From assembly GCA_965153355.1 (NCBI GenBank), contig OZ231127.1, forward strand, positions 84,196,001 to 84,260,000: a DNA stretch of 64,000 nucleotides, in the 5' to 3' direction. The DNA is from Flaccisagitta enflata (Eukaryota; Chaetognatha; Sagittoidea; Aphragmophora). The notes beneath the pieces were generated by a model, which was given only the letters and a program-made list of their open reading frames with translations, had not been told where the DNA came from and did no database searches. Position 1 is the first letter of the stretch. Each line of letters starts with the position of its first letter. Below are positions 1-19,800 of the stretch, one piece after another. The position numbers and the translations under genes were made by a program.

Positions 1-327
1 TGGCGCTGATGCATTTAAGTTATTCAAAATCAGAGATCCTTTTCCCTAGATCATCGGTTTCATGAGAACTATTTTAATATTCAAACATAAAAATGCCAAA
101 TGATTGAAATGGACTAGTTAGTTGTTTCTGTCATGATCCCGAAAACTTCAGATCGACATTGTTTGTCGATACATAATACATTCCTTTGTACAGATTAAGA
201 TTAAGGCATTTCAAATGTGCATTCGGTTGGTGAGCGAAGAATGTCAACATGCAAGTAATAAAACTTTTTCCTATTTCAAATAAGACGACACAAACCACCT
301 ACCTACCAACCATCGTGTTGATATCGA
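1..327. other. No gene or repeat recognised
   Basis: AT-rich unique-looking sequence. No coding frame of note. Confidence 0.3.
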
Positions 328-510
328 ACAAGGCCGTATACACGGCTACCCCAGTCGCGTGCGGGTGGGCAGCCGGCAGGGGCCGTATTTGAGGTCACTT
401 GATCATTTGGGCAGGAGCAGTAAGGTCAAAGACTGCAAGAACCCAAAAAGTGTGACGGACAGACGGACCGACGGATCGACAGACGGACAAAGTGTAGCAC
501 GCGACTAAAA
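328..510 (+). repeat. Dispersed 3'-palindrome repeat, copy 1
   Basis: Starts ACAAGGCCGTATACACGGCT, then CAGTCGCGTGCGGGTGGGCAG-type sequence, GGACGGACC-type microrepeats, and ends GCACGCGACTAAAA. Only the right arm of the 3' palindrome is kept. Confidence 0.7.
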
Positions 511-865
511 AGTCATTAGAGAGAGAGAGAGAGAGAGAAAGAAAAAACTCTGTCACCTCATGAAATAATGGAGGTGTGTCCCATTTGATCAAAACGAAAT
601 TTCATTCAAATTCTATCTGTTACAAACGGAATTTAGTCATTGCAAATGTGATAGATAAAAAGAAATGTTTTGAAGAGACTAAGGATTTCATAACCGTGAA
701 TGGTAGATATCTGTTACCATCAGACCCGTTTTGCGGGAAAAACCATCTGAGAGTTGCCTTATCAATTAATAAGTGAGGAAACATTGTTATAAAATCAAGA
801 ATTCTTGATGGGAGGTAAAGAAAATAAGATCATACATTATTAAAAGAAGAAGCGTCCCCAAAGAA
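511..865. other. No gene recognised
   Basis: A GA microsatellite (518-541) and one 66-codon plus-strand frame (576-776) without recognisable similarity. I do not call it a gene. Confidence 0.3.
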
Positions 866-904
866 ACTTTAACCGTACTTTTCTGCCGATTGATCGGCGT
901 CTGT

Positions 905-1320
905 GACAGTTTCGATAAGGGGCCCAGGCCAGGGGTGTATAAAATTGAGTCGCTTTTGATTCCCCCCCCCCGCCTTCAATAAGGGGCCCAGGGGTGTATA
1001 GAATTGAGTTGCTTTTGATTTCCCCCCCCCCTTTGATAAGGGGCCCAGGGGTGTAAAAAATTGAGTTGCTTTCGATTCCCCCCCCCCCTTCGATAAGGGG
1101 CCCAGGGGTGTAAACATTTGAGTCGCTTGTGATTGCCCCCCCCCACATTCAATAAGGGGCCCAGGGGTGTATGAAATTGAGTCGCTTTTGATTCCCCCCC
1201 CCCTTCGATAAGGGGCCCAGAGGAGTATAAAATAGAGTCGCTTCTGACCCCCCCCCATCGATAAGGGGCCCAGGGGAGTATAAAATTGAGTCGCTTTTGA
1301 TCCCCCCCCCCCGGCCCCCG
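905..1320. repeat. Minisatellite, about 55-65-bp unit, seven to eight copies
   Basis: Unit contains GATAAGGGGCCCAGGGGTGT, AAATTGAGTCGCTTTTGAT and a C homopolymer of 7-13 bases. Copy length varies mostly through the C-run. It may be the central array of a HINE-like element whose 3' end lies at 1611-1847. Confidence 0.85.
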
Positions 1321-1610
1321 CCTTTGATTATCTCCCCGATCCCCGTGATGAGTTGCGTCGCGTTACAATATCTATAATATTCTTCCCTATAAAGCAATAA
1401 AACAGTATATTTTAGGTTTAAAAAGTATAGAAATGTTTTGTGATAATCAGGTTTTATGATTTGGTACTGCCAAAAGTTACATTTTCCCAAATTTTTCTTA
1501 TTTTCTTTTTTCCCCTTCCTTTCCCATTGGGCATCCCGATTTGATTGATTTGATTTGATCCCTAAATCCTTTGATTTTCCACCTCCCCCCCCTTCCCCCG
1601 CGACGGCGGG

Positions 1611-1847
1611 AAACTCAATTATATACAGACCAGATCTGAGGGGGTAGATTTCAGCTTTAAGAGTGCAAATTTCAGGCCTATGAGGGTCTTGGGGATGCAC
1701 GGACGTACGAACGAAAGTCCACCTGAGTTCTACAGGAATTCGTTCCCCTTTTGGGCCGCTGCCCTGCTTCCCCTCACTCCAATTAACAATCATGCAAAGC
1801 AGGGCAACGGGTATCGCTTACCACATATATTGCCCTTGGGCGACCTG
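1611..1847 (+). mobile_element. HINE-like element, 3' part (copy 1)
   Basis: Subterminal repeat TTCTACAGGAATTCGTTCCC and TTTTGGGCCGCTGCCCTGCT, then the 3' tail with AGCAGGGCAACGGGTATCGC and the terminal hairpin GCCC-TT-GGGC followed by GACCTG|TT. The 5' subterminal repeat is missing or diverged. Confidence 0.6.
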
Positions 1848-2104
1848 TTCAGATATAAAATACTGAGGAACTTCAGGACGTAGTCTCTTTTTCTACAAGC
1901 TTTGTTTTATAAAATAACAATGAATGTCAACAGATTTGTTTTTCTCAGACGTTACTAAGCTTACTTGACAATTCAATGACACGTACTTAACGTAAAGATG
2001 ATCGACATGTAATGACTTAATAAAGCTCCCTGTATATAATTATATGAATATATATATATATATTCGTTCATATGAGATTAGAAAAGAATGTCACGTTTGA
2101 TTTA

Positions 2105-2107
<3 letters not shown>

Positions 2108-2200
<93 letters not shown>
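2108..2200. repeat. (TG)n microsatellite
   Basis: About 46 uninterrupted TG dinucleotides, followed by imperfect GTGTGT-rich sequence to about 2255. Confidence 0.95.
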
Positions 2201-2201
<1 letters not shown>

Positions 2202-2512
2202 ATCGGGGGGGTGTGTGTTTGGATCTGTGTGTGCTTGGATCTGTGTGTGTGTCTGAATATGAGGGAAAACCCAGGCCGTGAGCACATTTACTTTTCTTTC
2301 CCCAGTGGAGAACCTAACAGCATTCAACTATAACTTTTTTTTTTTTTTTTTTGCGTTTCATTTAAAACAGAATCGATTGAAGGCTACAAGGAGCAAATCT
2401 GCGGTTGGCCCCTCTTTTAACCGTAAAATGGCGACGCCGAAATTCAATGCCACCCAAACAACAATCAATAACTGCAACAATAACAACAACAATCTCGGTA
2501 AGCGATGTTCAT

Positions 2513-2757
2513 TTTTTTTTAGTCGCGTGCACGCAACTCTATGACCCGCTCTGTCCATCTGTCGGTTGGTCCGTCAGTCACGCTTAGTTTTTTTTTTTGT
2601 TCTATGTCATTTCAAGTCATTTTAGGTCATTTTAAGTTATTTCAATACAATCTAAAATTACTCTTTTAGTCTTTTGGTTTTTTAGTCTTTTAGTCTTTTA
2701 GTTTTCTGGTCTTATGTATTAACAACCGCACGCGACTGGAATGGTGTTGGCCTTGTT
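2513..2757 (-). repeat. Dispersed 3'-palindrome repeat, copy 2
   Basis: Read on -, starts AACAAGGCCAACACCATTCC, has CAGTCGCGTGCGG, a middle of AAAAGACTAAAAGAC and TTAAAATGAC microrepeats, and ends AGTTGCGTGCACGCGACT. Closest to copy 7 (61849), with which it shares the longer middle. Confidence 0.7.
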
Positions 2758-2874
2758 CCTTTTTCTGCCCGCTATTTTTCCTGTGCCATCTTGTTAATGA
2801 TAACGTGTATTATGTAATTCTTCTTTTTTTCTATCTTCATGTTTTCATCCTCCTTTCTTGCCTTTTTTATGTTT

Positions 2875-2948
2875 TCTTCTTCTTCTTCTTCTTCTTCTTC
2901 TTCTTCTTCTTCTTCTTCTTCTTCTTCTTCTTCTTCTTCTTCTTCTTC
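2875..2948. repeat. (CTT)n microsatellite
   Basis: About 24 uninterrupted TCT/CTT triplets upstream of the coiled-coil protein gene. Confidence 0.95.
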
Positions 2949-3106
2949 CTTTTCTCCGTCTCTTTTTTGACAGTGAGAAATAACGGTAATCGTCACCAAC
3001 ACAATTCATATTTGTTATTGGTTCATCCCCAATCTTAGGCGTCGTCAGTGGCAATTCATGGCCTCGAAAAGCGCCTGCCTTCCCCCGCACTCAAGGAGAA
3101 TCCAGA

Positions 3107-11346
<8,240 letters not shown>

Positions 11347-12160
11347 ACAAGTAAAACAGTTTTTTGGTTTATGAAATTTAGAATTAAGTGGTCGTCATAC
11401 TTGTGACGGTTTGAGCCACATTAGCGGACAACTCGAGGGCCTCCACAAAATGGCTATGCCAAATTGCTCATGCCAAATCGCTTTAAACTTGCAGCTACAA
11501 TTTCAAACACTGTCTAGTGCATGTACGTGCCTTAAGGCCATGTCCAAGATCCCAAAGTTACTCCGTTATGTCATGACATGCAAAGTTGCCTGCATAACGA
11601 AAGCCGCGACTTGTAAAACAGATTCTTTTGAGTGACTTTACATAATTTCTCAAGTAGCAAAATTGTTTTCTCACGCTATTTATTCGTTTTCAATCATTCG
11701 TGTAACACTTTGCTTTTACACCTGTTAACTCATTTAGTGTCACTTGTTTTTGACGGTCTCTAATTTGTTAAGAGAAGACCTCCCAATTGTTTTGCAATGC
11801 CGAGAATTTTTACATGTTATTTTAATCGATCTCTCCACTCAAAGTTTTCTTTATGCTTGTTCCTATGTTTTAATACGAGAATCGTTCAAGTGATCTTTTT
11901 GTTCTCCCTAATTTGCATATTTGTTTAAAGGTGCTCCGTGTCACTCATCTCAGCGGGAAAAGAATGGTTGAATGATGAGAGAGGTCTTTGACCGGGTTCT
12001 CCTACCACAAATGCATGTAGGAGAGCTCCATTTTAAAGATTCCAACGAGCACCTTTGAAATCTCCCATTCATTTTGGTTGGTTTGATTTCTACCCCCTTG
12101 TATTGATGACACTTGAATGTTTATGTTCATGTAAATAAAAGAAATATAGTTTAAATGGCT
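11347..12160 (+). other. 3' UTR of the coiled-coil protein gene
   Basis: No convincing reading frame of its own. AT-rich sequence from the stop codon to just past the AATAAA at 12134. The opposing SLC16-like gene ends in this neighbourhood. Confidence 0.5.
12134..12139 (+). terminator. Poly(A) signal AATAAA, coiled-coil protein gene
   Basis: AATAAA about 790 bp after the stop codon, within GTAAATAAAAGAAATA. First canonical hexamer in a plausible position. Confidence 0.6.
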
Positions 12161-12165
12161 TGGTT

Positions 12166-12171
12166 TTTATT
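12166..12171 (-). terminator. Possible poly(A) signal of the SLC16-like gene
   Basis: TTTATT on + reads AATAAA on -, about 580 bp past the stop. A second TTTATT at 12429-12434 is an alternative. If the distal signal is used, the two convergent transcripts overlap or end within tens of bases of each other. Confidence 0.35.
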
Positions 12172-12747
12172 CATAAAAAAAACTCTCTTCGTCGCGCGGT
12201 GTTATACCAGGGAACGTGAGATTGCGCAATGTGTATGTTTATCTGTCTAGCTAACTCTCTGTCTCTGCATCCGTCTCTGTTGTTCTCAGTGTTGTTCATT
12301 CTACAAAAATATTGCAACGAAATGCAGATAGCAGATTAGGGGCAATAAAGGGGTTTAGGCGAAAAGAAAGATTACCTAAAATTCTCGGAAAGAAAAGTAG
12401 CTGAAAGTTGGAAATGGATATTTGCACATTTATTCGAGAATGCGAATGACAAGAGTGTAAATAGGTTTTTTTTTCAAAAACATAGCAAAATGAAATCAGT
12501 TCAATTTTGAAAAAAATTAATTGATGCAAAGAATGGATTGAGGGGATACAGGGTGTTGATTACTTTGATTTGTGAATTGTTTGGAACAAGCAGCTCCCAT
12601 TTTTCTGCTACGTTAATGGCGGCCCAATTGCTCATACGATCATATGGCTTCTCGGTGCTTTGCGAGTAAGTTTTACTATCACTGCCCCCGCCCAATGCGG
12701 GGATAAACTTCCATATTTGCAATCACCAATCGGCGTGATTTAGGGCA

Positions 12748-13729
12748 TTAACAAGTTCTTTTTCTTCTTTTGACCACCAAAAATGCGGCCGTGAGACAAA
12801 CGCCGACGAGAATTTGGCCGCATCCGTGGAAAACGAAAGGCGCTCCAAAGTTGACGAAGGAGTCGACGATGGCGCCGGAAATGATCGGAAGCACGATAAT
12901 GCCGACGCCGACGACGAAGTTGAACAACCCGAAGATCGAAGCCAAGTCGCGCTGAGGAGGAGGAGGCGAAGGAGAAGCAGCAGCAGCAGCAGCGCCGCCA
13001 CTTTCACATCCATCTCCAGCACCATCCCCACCATTAACGTTGAAATGAGGTTCTGCTGAGGTAAATTGCCGAGCTCTGATGACGCTGCCAGCGAATTCAT
13101 CCTCATTGCCTTGGTTTGATCTTGTCACTGCATGCTCACTTTCTCTTTTATCGTCATCGCTTTTTTTGCCGTCATCTTTCATTTCTTCATCAGCATATCT
13201 CTGTTGTGGGTTGACGATCATATCTTGAATTATCAGCGGACGAAATAACAAGATAGCGCAGTTAAAAAACCCAGTCAGAGTGACGTAAACAGTCAGAGCC
13301 GTGAAAGAAGAAGAAGAAGAAGAAGAAGAAGAAGAAGAAGAAGAAGAAGAAGAAGAAGAAGAAGAAGAAGAAGATGAAGAAGAAGAAGAAGAAATGGAAG
13401 AGACGGACAGATCGCAGATGGCGCAGATGATGGCGACGACGACGCCGCAGATGGTCATAAAAGGCCTGACGGCGCCGCAGGTGACGACGAAGCCGCAAAC
13501 TGGGGACGCCACCGTGGCAGCGGCGAAGTAAATGACCATCAGCTTCGTGGCGTCAGTTTTGCTCAAACCGACTTCCAACACCAACGAAGGGAAATAGGAC
13601 CAAACGGCGTAGACACACGGACTAGCCAACGCGAAGGCGAAACTGACCAATAGGAACACCGAATCGCGGAACAGAGACAGATCCAATGCGGGAGGCGCGG
13701 ATCGTGCAGGTGGAGATGGAGGAAGTGAT
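12748..13729 (-). CDS. Exon 3 (last) of the SLC16-like transporter
   Basis: Acceptor TTCCCTCCCAG|ATCACTTCC; encodes residues 368-694 with TM7-TM12, a Ser homopolymer (GAA repeats on +, about 13301-13395) in the loop after TM9, and a hydrophilic loop rich in D/E/K after TM10. The stop is TAA (TTA at 12748-12750 on +). The C-tail is short and basic (VVKRRKRTC). Confidence 0.86.
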
Positions 13730-16665
13730 CTGGGAGGGAAGTAAGTAAAGGTGAAGGTTCATCGGTATCTTTGACCAACAGTCATATGAGACACGATGTT
13801 AGCACGATTTCAAGGAGCGACATCTTGAGTTAGACTATGACGATTGTCCTATACCTCAAGCGCTCGGTCGCCGAATGGAGTGGAGGCCAAGTATCTAAAG
13901 GAACCCCAAAAAGTATCCAGAAAGTATCTAGGATTTTTTCGCTAGTATCTAGATAATGTTTCATCAAAGAAATTAATATGAATAATGATATTTGTCAAAA
14001 CAAGGCCGGATACACGGCTACTGAAGTTGCGTGCGGGTGGGCAGGGGCCATATTTGAGGTCACCAGACCATTTTGGCAGGAGCAGTGAGGTCAAAGTAAT
14101 AAAATCAGTAAAAAAAGTAAAGTGTGACCGACCAACCAACCGACCTACAAAGCGGGTTGTAGAGTCGCGTGCACGTGACTAAAAAATATTTGGGTGATAT
14201 AATTAGAATGATTAATGTAGAAGATGCTGCAACTCTTGAGCTCATAACTCTTTAAATCAACAATGCAAAGAGGATTTGAAAAAAGATTGCCATAGAAAAC
14301 TTGTTGGCTTGTTGGCTTGTTGGCTTGTTGGCTTGTAACAGCAGGGATTATCTTGCAAGTCATAGTTTTATAGCCATACACGCCGTATTTTTTATAAGAA
14401 CACAGTTTTTTGAAGTGAGGCTCAGCGTTCTTATTCTAAGCTAATTTTGAGGCTCAAACGTTCTTAACCTGTTCTTATTTTTGTACCATTGAAAATTCTT
14501 TATCAAAGTTGCTTGTTATTAAATTAAATGAAAAAGATATTTTTTATTCTTGGTCCATATAAAATTTCATCTTTGAAAATTATAGAATTTAAAAACAATG
14601 TAAATGAGAAAGTAATTGATTGAATTATTTAGGTTGGATGATTCAATTCTGTACAACTTTCTTTCATAGTTTTGTTAAGAATTCAAATCAAAAGTACTAT
14701 AGAACATATTTATACCGACATCCGAGCCTGGGCATGTTCTTAGGATGTTCTTATTTTTTCACCAAATCTGAGGCTGATGTTCTTATAAACAGTGTTCTTA
14801 GACAAAATACAGCGTGTATGATTATTTTGCTCATAACTCCTAATCTCTTCATCTCCCAGTGGAAAAGTGCAGGAAGTATTTTAGCCCAGCATTGCCTTTA
14901 TTTCATAACAAAAATTAATGTAGGTGGCGCCCATAAGTAAAATTTATCAAATGGCAAAAAAAAATGGCAAACCTCGATTCATGAAGCCAATTCCTACAAG
15001 TACCACTTGATTTGGTACAATTAGAACTAAAAATAAAACTATAAAATTAGAGATATTTCGTAATGGCTATTTTCATTGACAAGGCCTTAAACACTCCCCC
15101 CAGTTGCGGACAGGAGGGCTAAGGCAGTGTAGTAACAAGGCCGGTTACACGGCTACCTCAGTTGCGTGTAGGTAGGCAGGAGCATTGAAAAAAAAGGTCA
15201 CAGGAGCATTTGGGTAGGAGGGGTTAGCTCAAAAAGATCAAAAACGCCAGAAAAATAAAATGGGGACCGACCAACCGACCAACCAACCAACCGATGGATG
15301 GACAAACATTACAGGGTGGAGTTGCATAGCATGCAACTAGAAACTCACATTTTAAAAAAGTTTCCCACAAATAAACAGATGGACAAACAAACGGACCAAT
15401 ATAGCAAAAACACTAAAACACTAAAAACACTAAAAACATTGTTTATGATGCTATGAGAAATCTGGGGCCTCTTTACGAAAACCTTGAAGGCTATAAAGGC
15501 TATGAAGGCTATGAAGCCTTAAGGAAAACTACAAAGGCAAAATACTTTACACAGTTATTTTATGTCATTCATAATTTAGTAAGAGCATCTTTAATTGATT
15601 CAAAAACAACATTGGATGCTTGGCCGGTAAGCAGGGGCAAAGGCAAATTTGCAACATCCAAAATATCAAGCAACTGACTCACAAACATATGAACATTTTT
15701 ATCAGGTATACATATGCTTAACCCAGATAAAAAATTCATTTCCTTAGTCCATTACCTAAAAAAAGTAGTTGAGCATATTTAAAACAAGGCTGGATACACG
15801 GCTACCCCAGTCGCGTGCGGGTGGGCAGTGGCCGTAATCGAGTACACCAGATCAGTTGGGCAGGAGCAGTAAGGCCAAAAATTGCAAATACACAAAAAAA
15901 GTAAAGTGGGACCGACGGACCGACCAACAGACCGACAAAGCGGGGTGTAGAGTCGCGTAGCACGCGAATAAAAATGTTCTAAAGCCACTCTTTCAAGTAT
16001 CCAGATTTGAGCTAGAGTATCTAAATTTTTCTCTAAAAAGTATCCAGATTAGTAACCAGCATCCAAATGCCTTTTCACCCCTAAAGAGTATCCAGATCTG
16101 GATTCTCAGTATCTAGTTTGGCAACCGAGCTCATGCGGGCATCTGTCTAAAGATGAGTGATGATTTGGAGCTATTCCACCTTTTCAGGCTTTACTGTCTT
16201 CTTGTTTGATATGAAGCCATAAGATTGCGAGGACACTCGATACCATCTTAACTGCGTTGATTCCCTCTGATCATACAAGTGTATTCCTATTTTTCTTTGC
16301 GCGAAATAAAAGATTGATTATAAACAATTTAGTAATTTGTTGCAATTTAGTTCACTTATCTTTTGTCTTTCATATGCGAACATGATTTATTACTGCATTA
16401 TGCAAATCAGGCTTTTAACACACAACGCAGGAGTAACTTCAGTCCCTTCCGAAACCAGTATTTTGTATTATTCTTTTTTTTTCCTTTATCTTTTTTGTCC
16501 ATGATGATATCTTATGCAAAATTCAAACTACACTCAGGCTACAGGCACAACTTTCATCAAGCTGCTCACCTATGAAGCTGGGACGATGACAAACTGGATG
16601 GTAATCGCTCTTGCATTTCCAAAACTACATTATCCTCTCCCTGCGTATTCGGATTGACGTCAGGG

Positions 16666-16703
<38 letters not shown>

Positions 16704-16705
16704 GC

Positions 16706-16802
<97 letters not shown>

Positions 16803-19800
16803 GATGATGTTGTTGTAGTCGTCGTCGTTGTTGTTGTTGTTCCTCAATTCCTTCATCATCTTTCTCCCCCTTTCCCTCTTCTCCACAGGTTCCATAGTGA
16901 ACATCCCGGCTACTATCATCTGCAGCATGATTCCGGCGAAAATCCACATGGTGCCCGTCAGACTCAACTCTTCCAACGTCCACGCGAACAAAGGCGATAG
17001 AATGAATCCTCCGAGATGCGATCCGAGGTAGGACAAACCCAGCGCCAGCGGACGGCCCTTCTCGAACCGGCCGCCGAGACTGACGAGACTGGCCGTGTAA
17101 CTGGCGCCGATAGAAACGCCGAGAAGGCCGCCGTAAGTGACGAAGAGTAACGCCAAGGAATCGGCGTAGGCGGAAGCGATGGCGGCGCCGGCGCCCACGA
17201 AACCGGATATGATCAGGATCGTACGTGGCTTCACGCCTGAGTCAAGAGTGAGGAAAGAAAAGCGTCAAAAGTGAGGAAGGCGATGGGAGGCTCTTAATGT
17301 GATGTGATGATTTCTGTAATTCTACTATCTTCGCCAATAAAATATTTTTCATGTTTTGACTAGTATCTCTAGTTATACTGGCCTGATCTTTAAAAAATCG
17401 GTGACCAAATTAAGGCCCTTCAAATTTGCAAGCAATCTCCGCAAACCACATCTCTCTAACTCAATTTGTTTAAAAGTGATTCAACTTTTGTCATCTCTAC
17501 ACAATTATCAAATGAAATCATTTTACTGTTTATTAAATAACTTCTTAACGCATTGAGATCGACAGATGCGGTTTGCGTAGACTGCTTGCAAATTCGAACA
17601 GCTTTATTTACGTCACCAATTTTTCTATAATTTGACGAGTCTCTTTGGAGCTTTGAGTCTAAATGTAGATAAGAAGAGGGATCAAGATAATGGCAAGAAT
17701 GATCTGGGAGACCATCACCCCAAAATACCTCGCATAGCTCTACATATTGCTTCCCCAACAAATGGTGGCCATAATTCAGTCAAAGGGGGCTCACGCTGAA
17801 TAATGATGGCTCCATGATCAATTTGTATCTATTTTCACATCAATAAATGAACTTATTCTAAAGGAGTAAAGATTTTTTGGCGAAGATAGTAATTATTCTA
17901 TCGTACACGTCAGAGTTCAACTTCAAGAAGAAACGGACACTTTCTGCTGTTATCGCCAGAGGCATGTATCCCCTAACGCTAGTGAACATTCTCTATTGAC
18001 GTATGCGACGAGGATTGTAGCAGAAATGGGCAACTGCGAATGAAAAAAGGGGGGAAAAATATAAAGCAGTCGTGATTGTTAGAAATGTATGTCCGTCCGT
18101 CTATTAAGTATGAGTGCCTTTGTTTCTTTTGCGTGCTTTTGGCTTTTCTTCTTTTCCTATTATTCAATGCCGGCGTCTTTTGTTTCTCGCCATTTCTTAT
18201 ATTGAACGCTAGATGGGTAACCATATGGTTGCGCCTTGTATTTTGTGCCATTTGTTTTTATTACGTAGACAAACATACGTAACTCGTCTTCGTGTCATCC
18301 AATTTTGGATTGATTGTTTTTATTTATTTGCGGCATTGCTTCCTAAAGTGATTGATTGACTTTTTGTGATTGATTGAATGTGCCCTTGGAATTCACTAAT
18401 TTCAATAATCTCTCGTCTTTTTATTGCAGATAAACTTATGAACGGACAATTAACGTTAGTTTGACTTCGACAGACTGTGGGTTGAAACCAACGAAAGTGG
18501 GCCTAAAAGTAAGTTATATAGACGCGTGATTGCTTTTATTAACGTTGTTTTTATCTTGTCTTCCGGTCTGTTATTCTTGTCTTTTGCTTTTTTGCATTTT
18601 TATCGCCGGATTTTAGTATGGTTTTTATCGCTTGCCCGATCAGCTTACTATGGGGATGATATGGATGAATTTAATGGGATAGGCCGGGGCAGGGGCAGGT
18701 ATTATCAGGTGGCATGGGCTCTGAAGAAGATGAACATGTTGTCATGTGCTGTTTCTGTCCTTTATTGTGTCCTGTCTCGATTTCATGTTATCTTTGCGTT
18801 TGCTGATCACCATTAACGCCCACTTTCCCTTTCATTTTTCCCCTCTCTTCAGTTGTTGGTTTATGGAATAAACGAGACGATCGCCTTCCTATTTTCCAAT
18901 CGGCCAACTTTCTTTCACCACAAGTCGTCAGTCAGATAGACGCTCATAGACAGTGCCAGTTAAAACTCGTGGGCGTAACTTATATTTCAACAATTTAAAA
19001 ACGACTCGATTCTTTCCATCTTCGACCTCCGAAAGCGAAATTGGACAATGGCAGCCGCGCGTAACGACGACACCGTCTCGACCGCTTCAACGTCCTCTCG
19101 TGTATCTCACTGTTTGAATCAGTGTCCGAGGTCGGATCGTTTGCGTGCGATGAAAAGCGACATCACGGCGGAGATGGAAGGATGCGCGCCTTTCGCCGCG
19201 TTGCCGCTTGCGGAAGGAGTGAATGATTTCGACGGCCGCATGTGAATCAGATGGCGCTCGACACGGCCTTCGGGATATGGTCTCGACTTCATATCATACG
19301 CAAGGCAAATGGCGCTCGACTCGATGCCCGGCGACCCTCTTCGATTCGCGGCGTCACTCTGCGTCGAATCCGGCGCGATGGAACTCATGCGTTTCTTCGA
19401 TCGTGAAAACTATCCAGAGGGTTTTCCTTCCAACGCCGACATCGTGAACGCAATGCACAATGACATTGGGAATCGTAAAAGACCCGTCAATGAATTCTCA
19501 TGGAATAGTCTCCCAACTGATACTCACGCCGCCCGTGACAATGTTACTGGCGCTCCAACTCCAAGGATGCGAACGTCTTCGCCAAACCCCGGCGGATCAG
19601 TATCTGCCACTTCCCGGTCCCGCGACATGGCGCATAATCTCCAACTGGCGGCAATTCTTAAATCTGCATCGATCCAGAGAGGAGATGCCGTCAATCAGTG
19701 GGTCTCAGATTTGGTCTCGGAAATTGAACCTGCGCGTGCGTCTCCGATGGAGCAAGCTGACGACATGCTTGCGGATCTCGACACGCCGATGCTCTCTGCA

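Larger units (their letters stand above)
13730..16569 (-). other. Intron 2 of the SLC16-like gene, repeat-filled
   Basis: Holds three copies of the dispersed 3'-palindrome repeat (14000, 15135, 15784) and a TA-flanked MITE (14379-14816). The remainder is AT-rich and shows no gene. Confidence 0.6.

Noticed and set aside
576-776. A 66-codon plus-strand frame
   Set aside because: No recognisable similarity or exon signals. The length is within chance for this base composition.
17456-17761. A 101-codon minus-strand frame inside a MITE as a transposase remnant
   Set aside because: I see no DDE or helix-turn-helix pattern in it.
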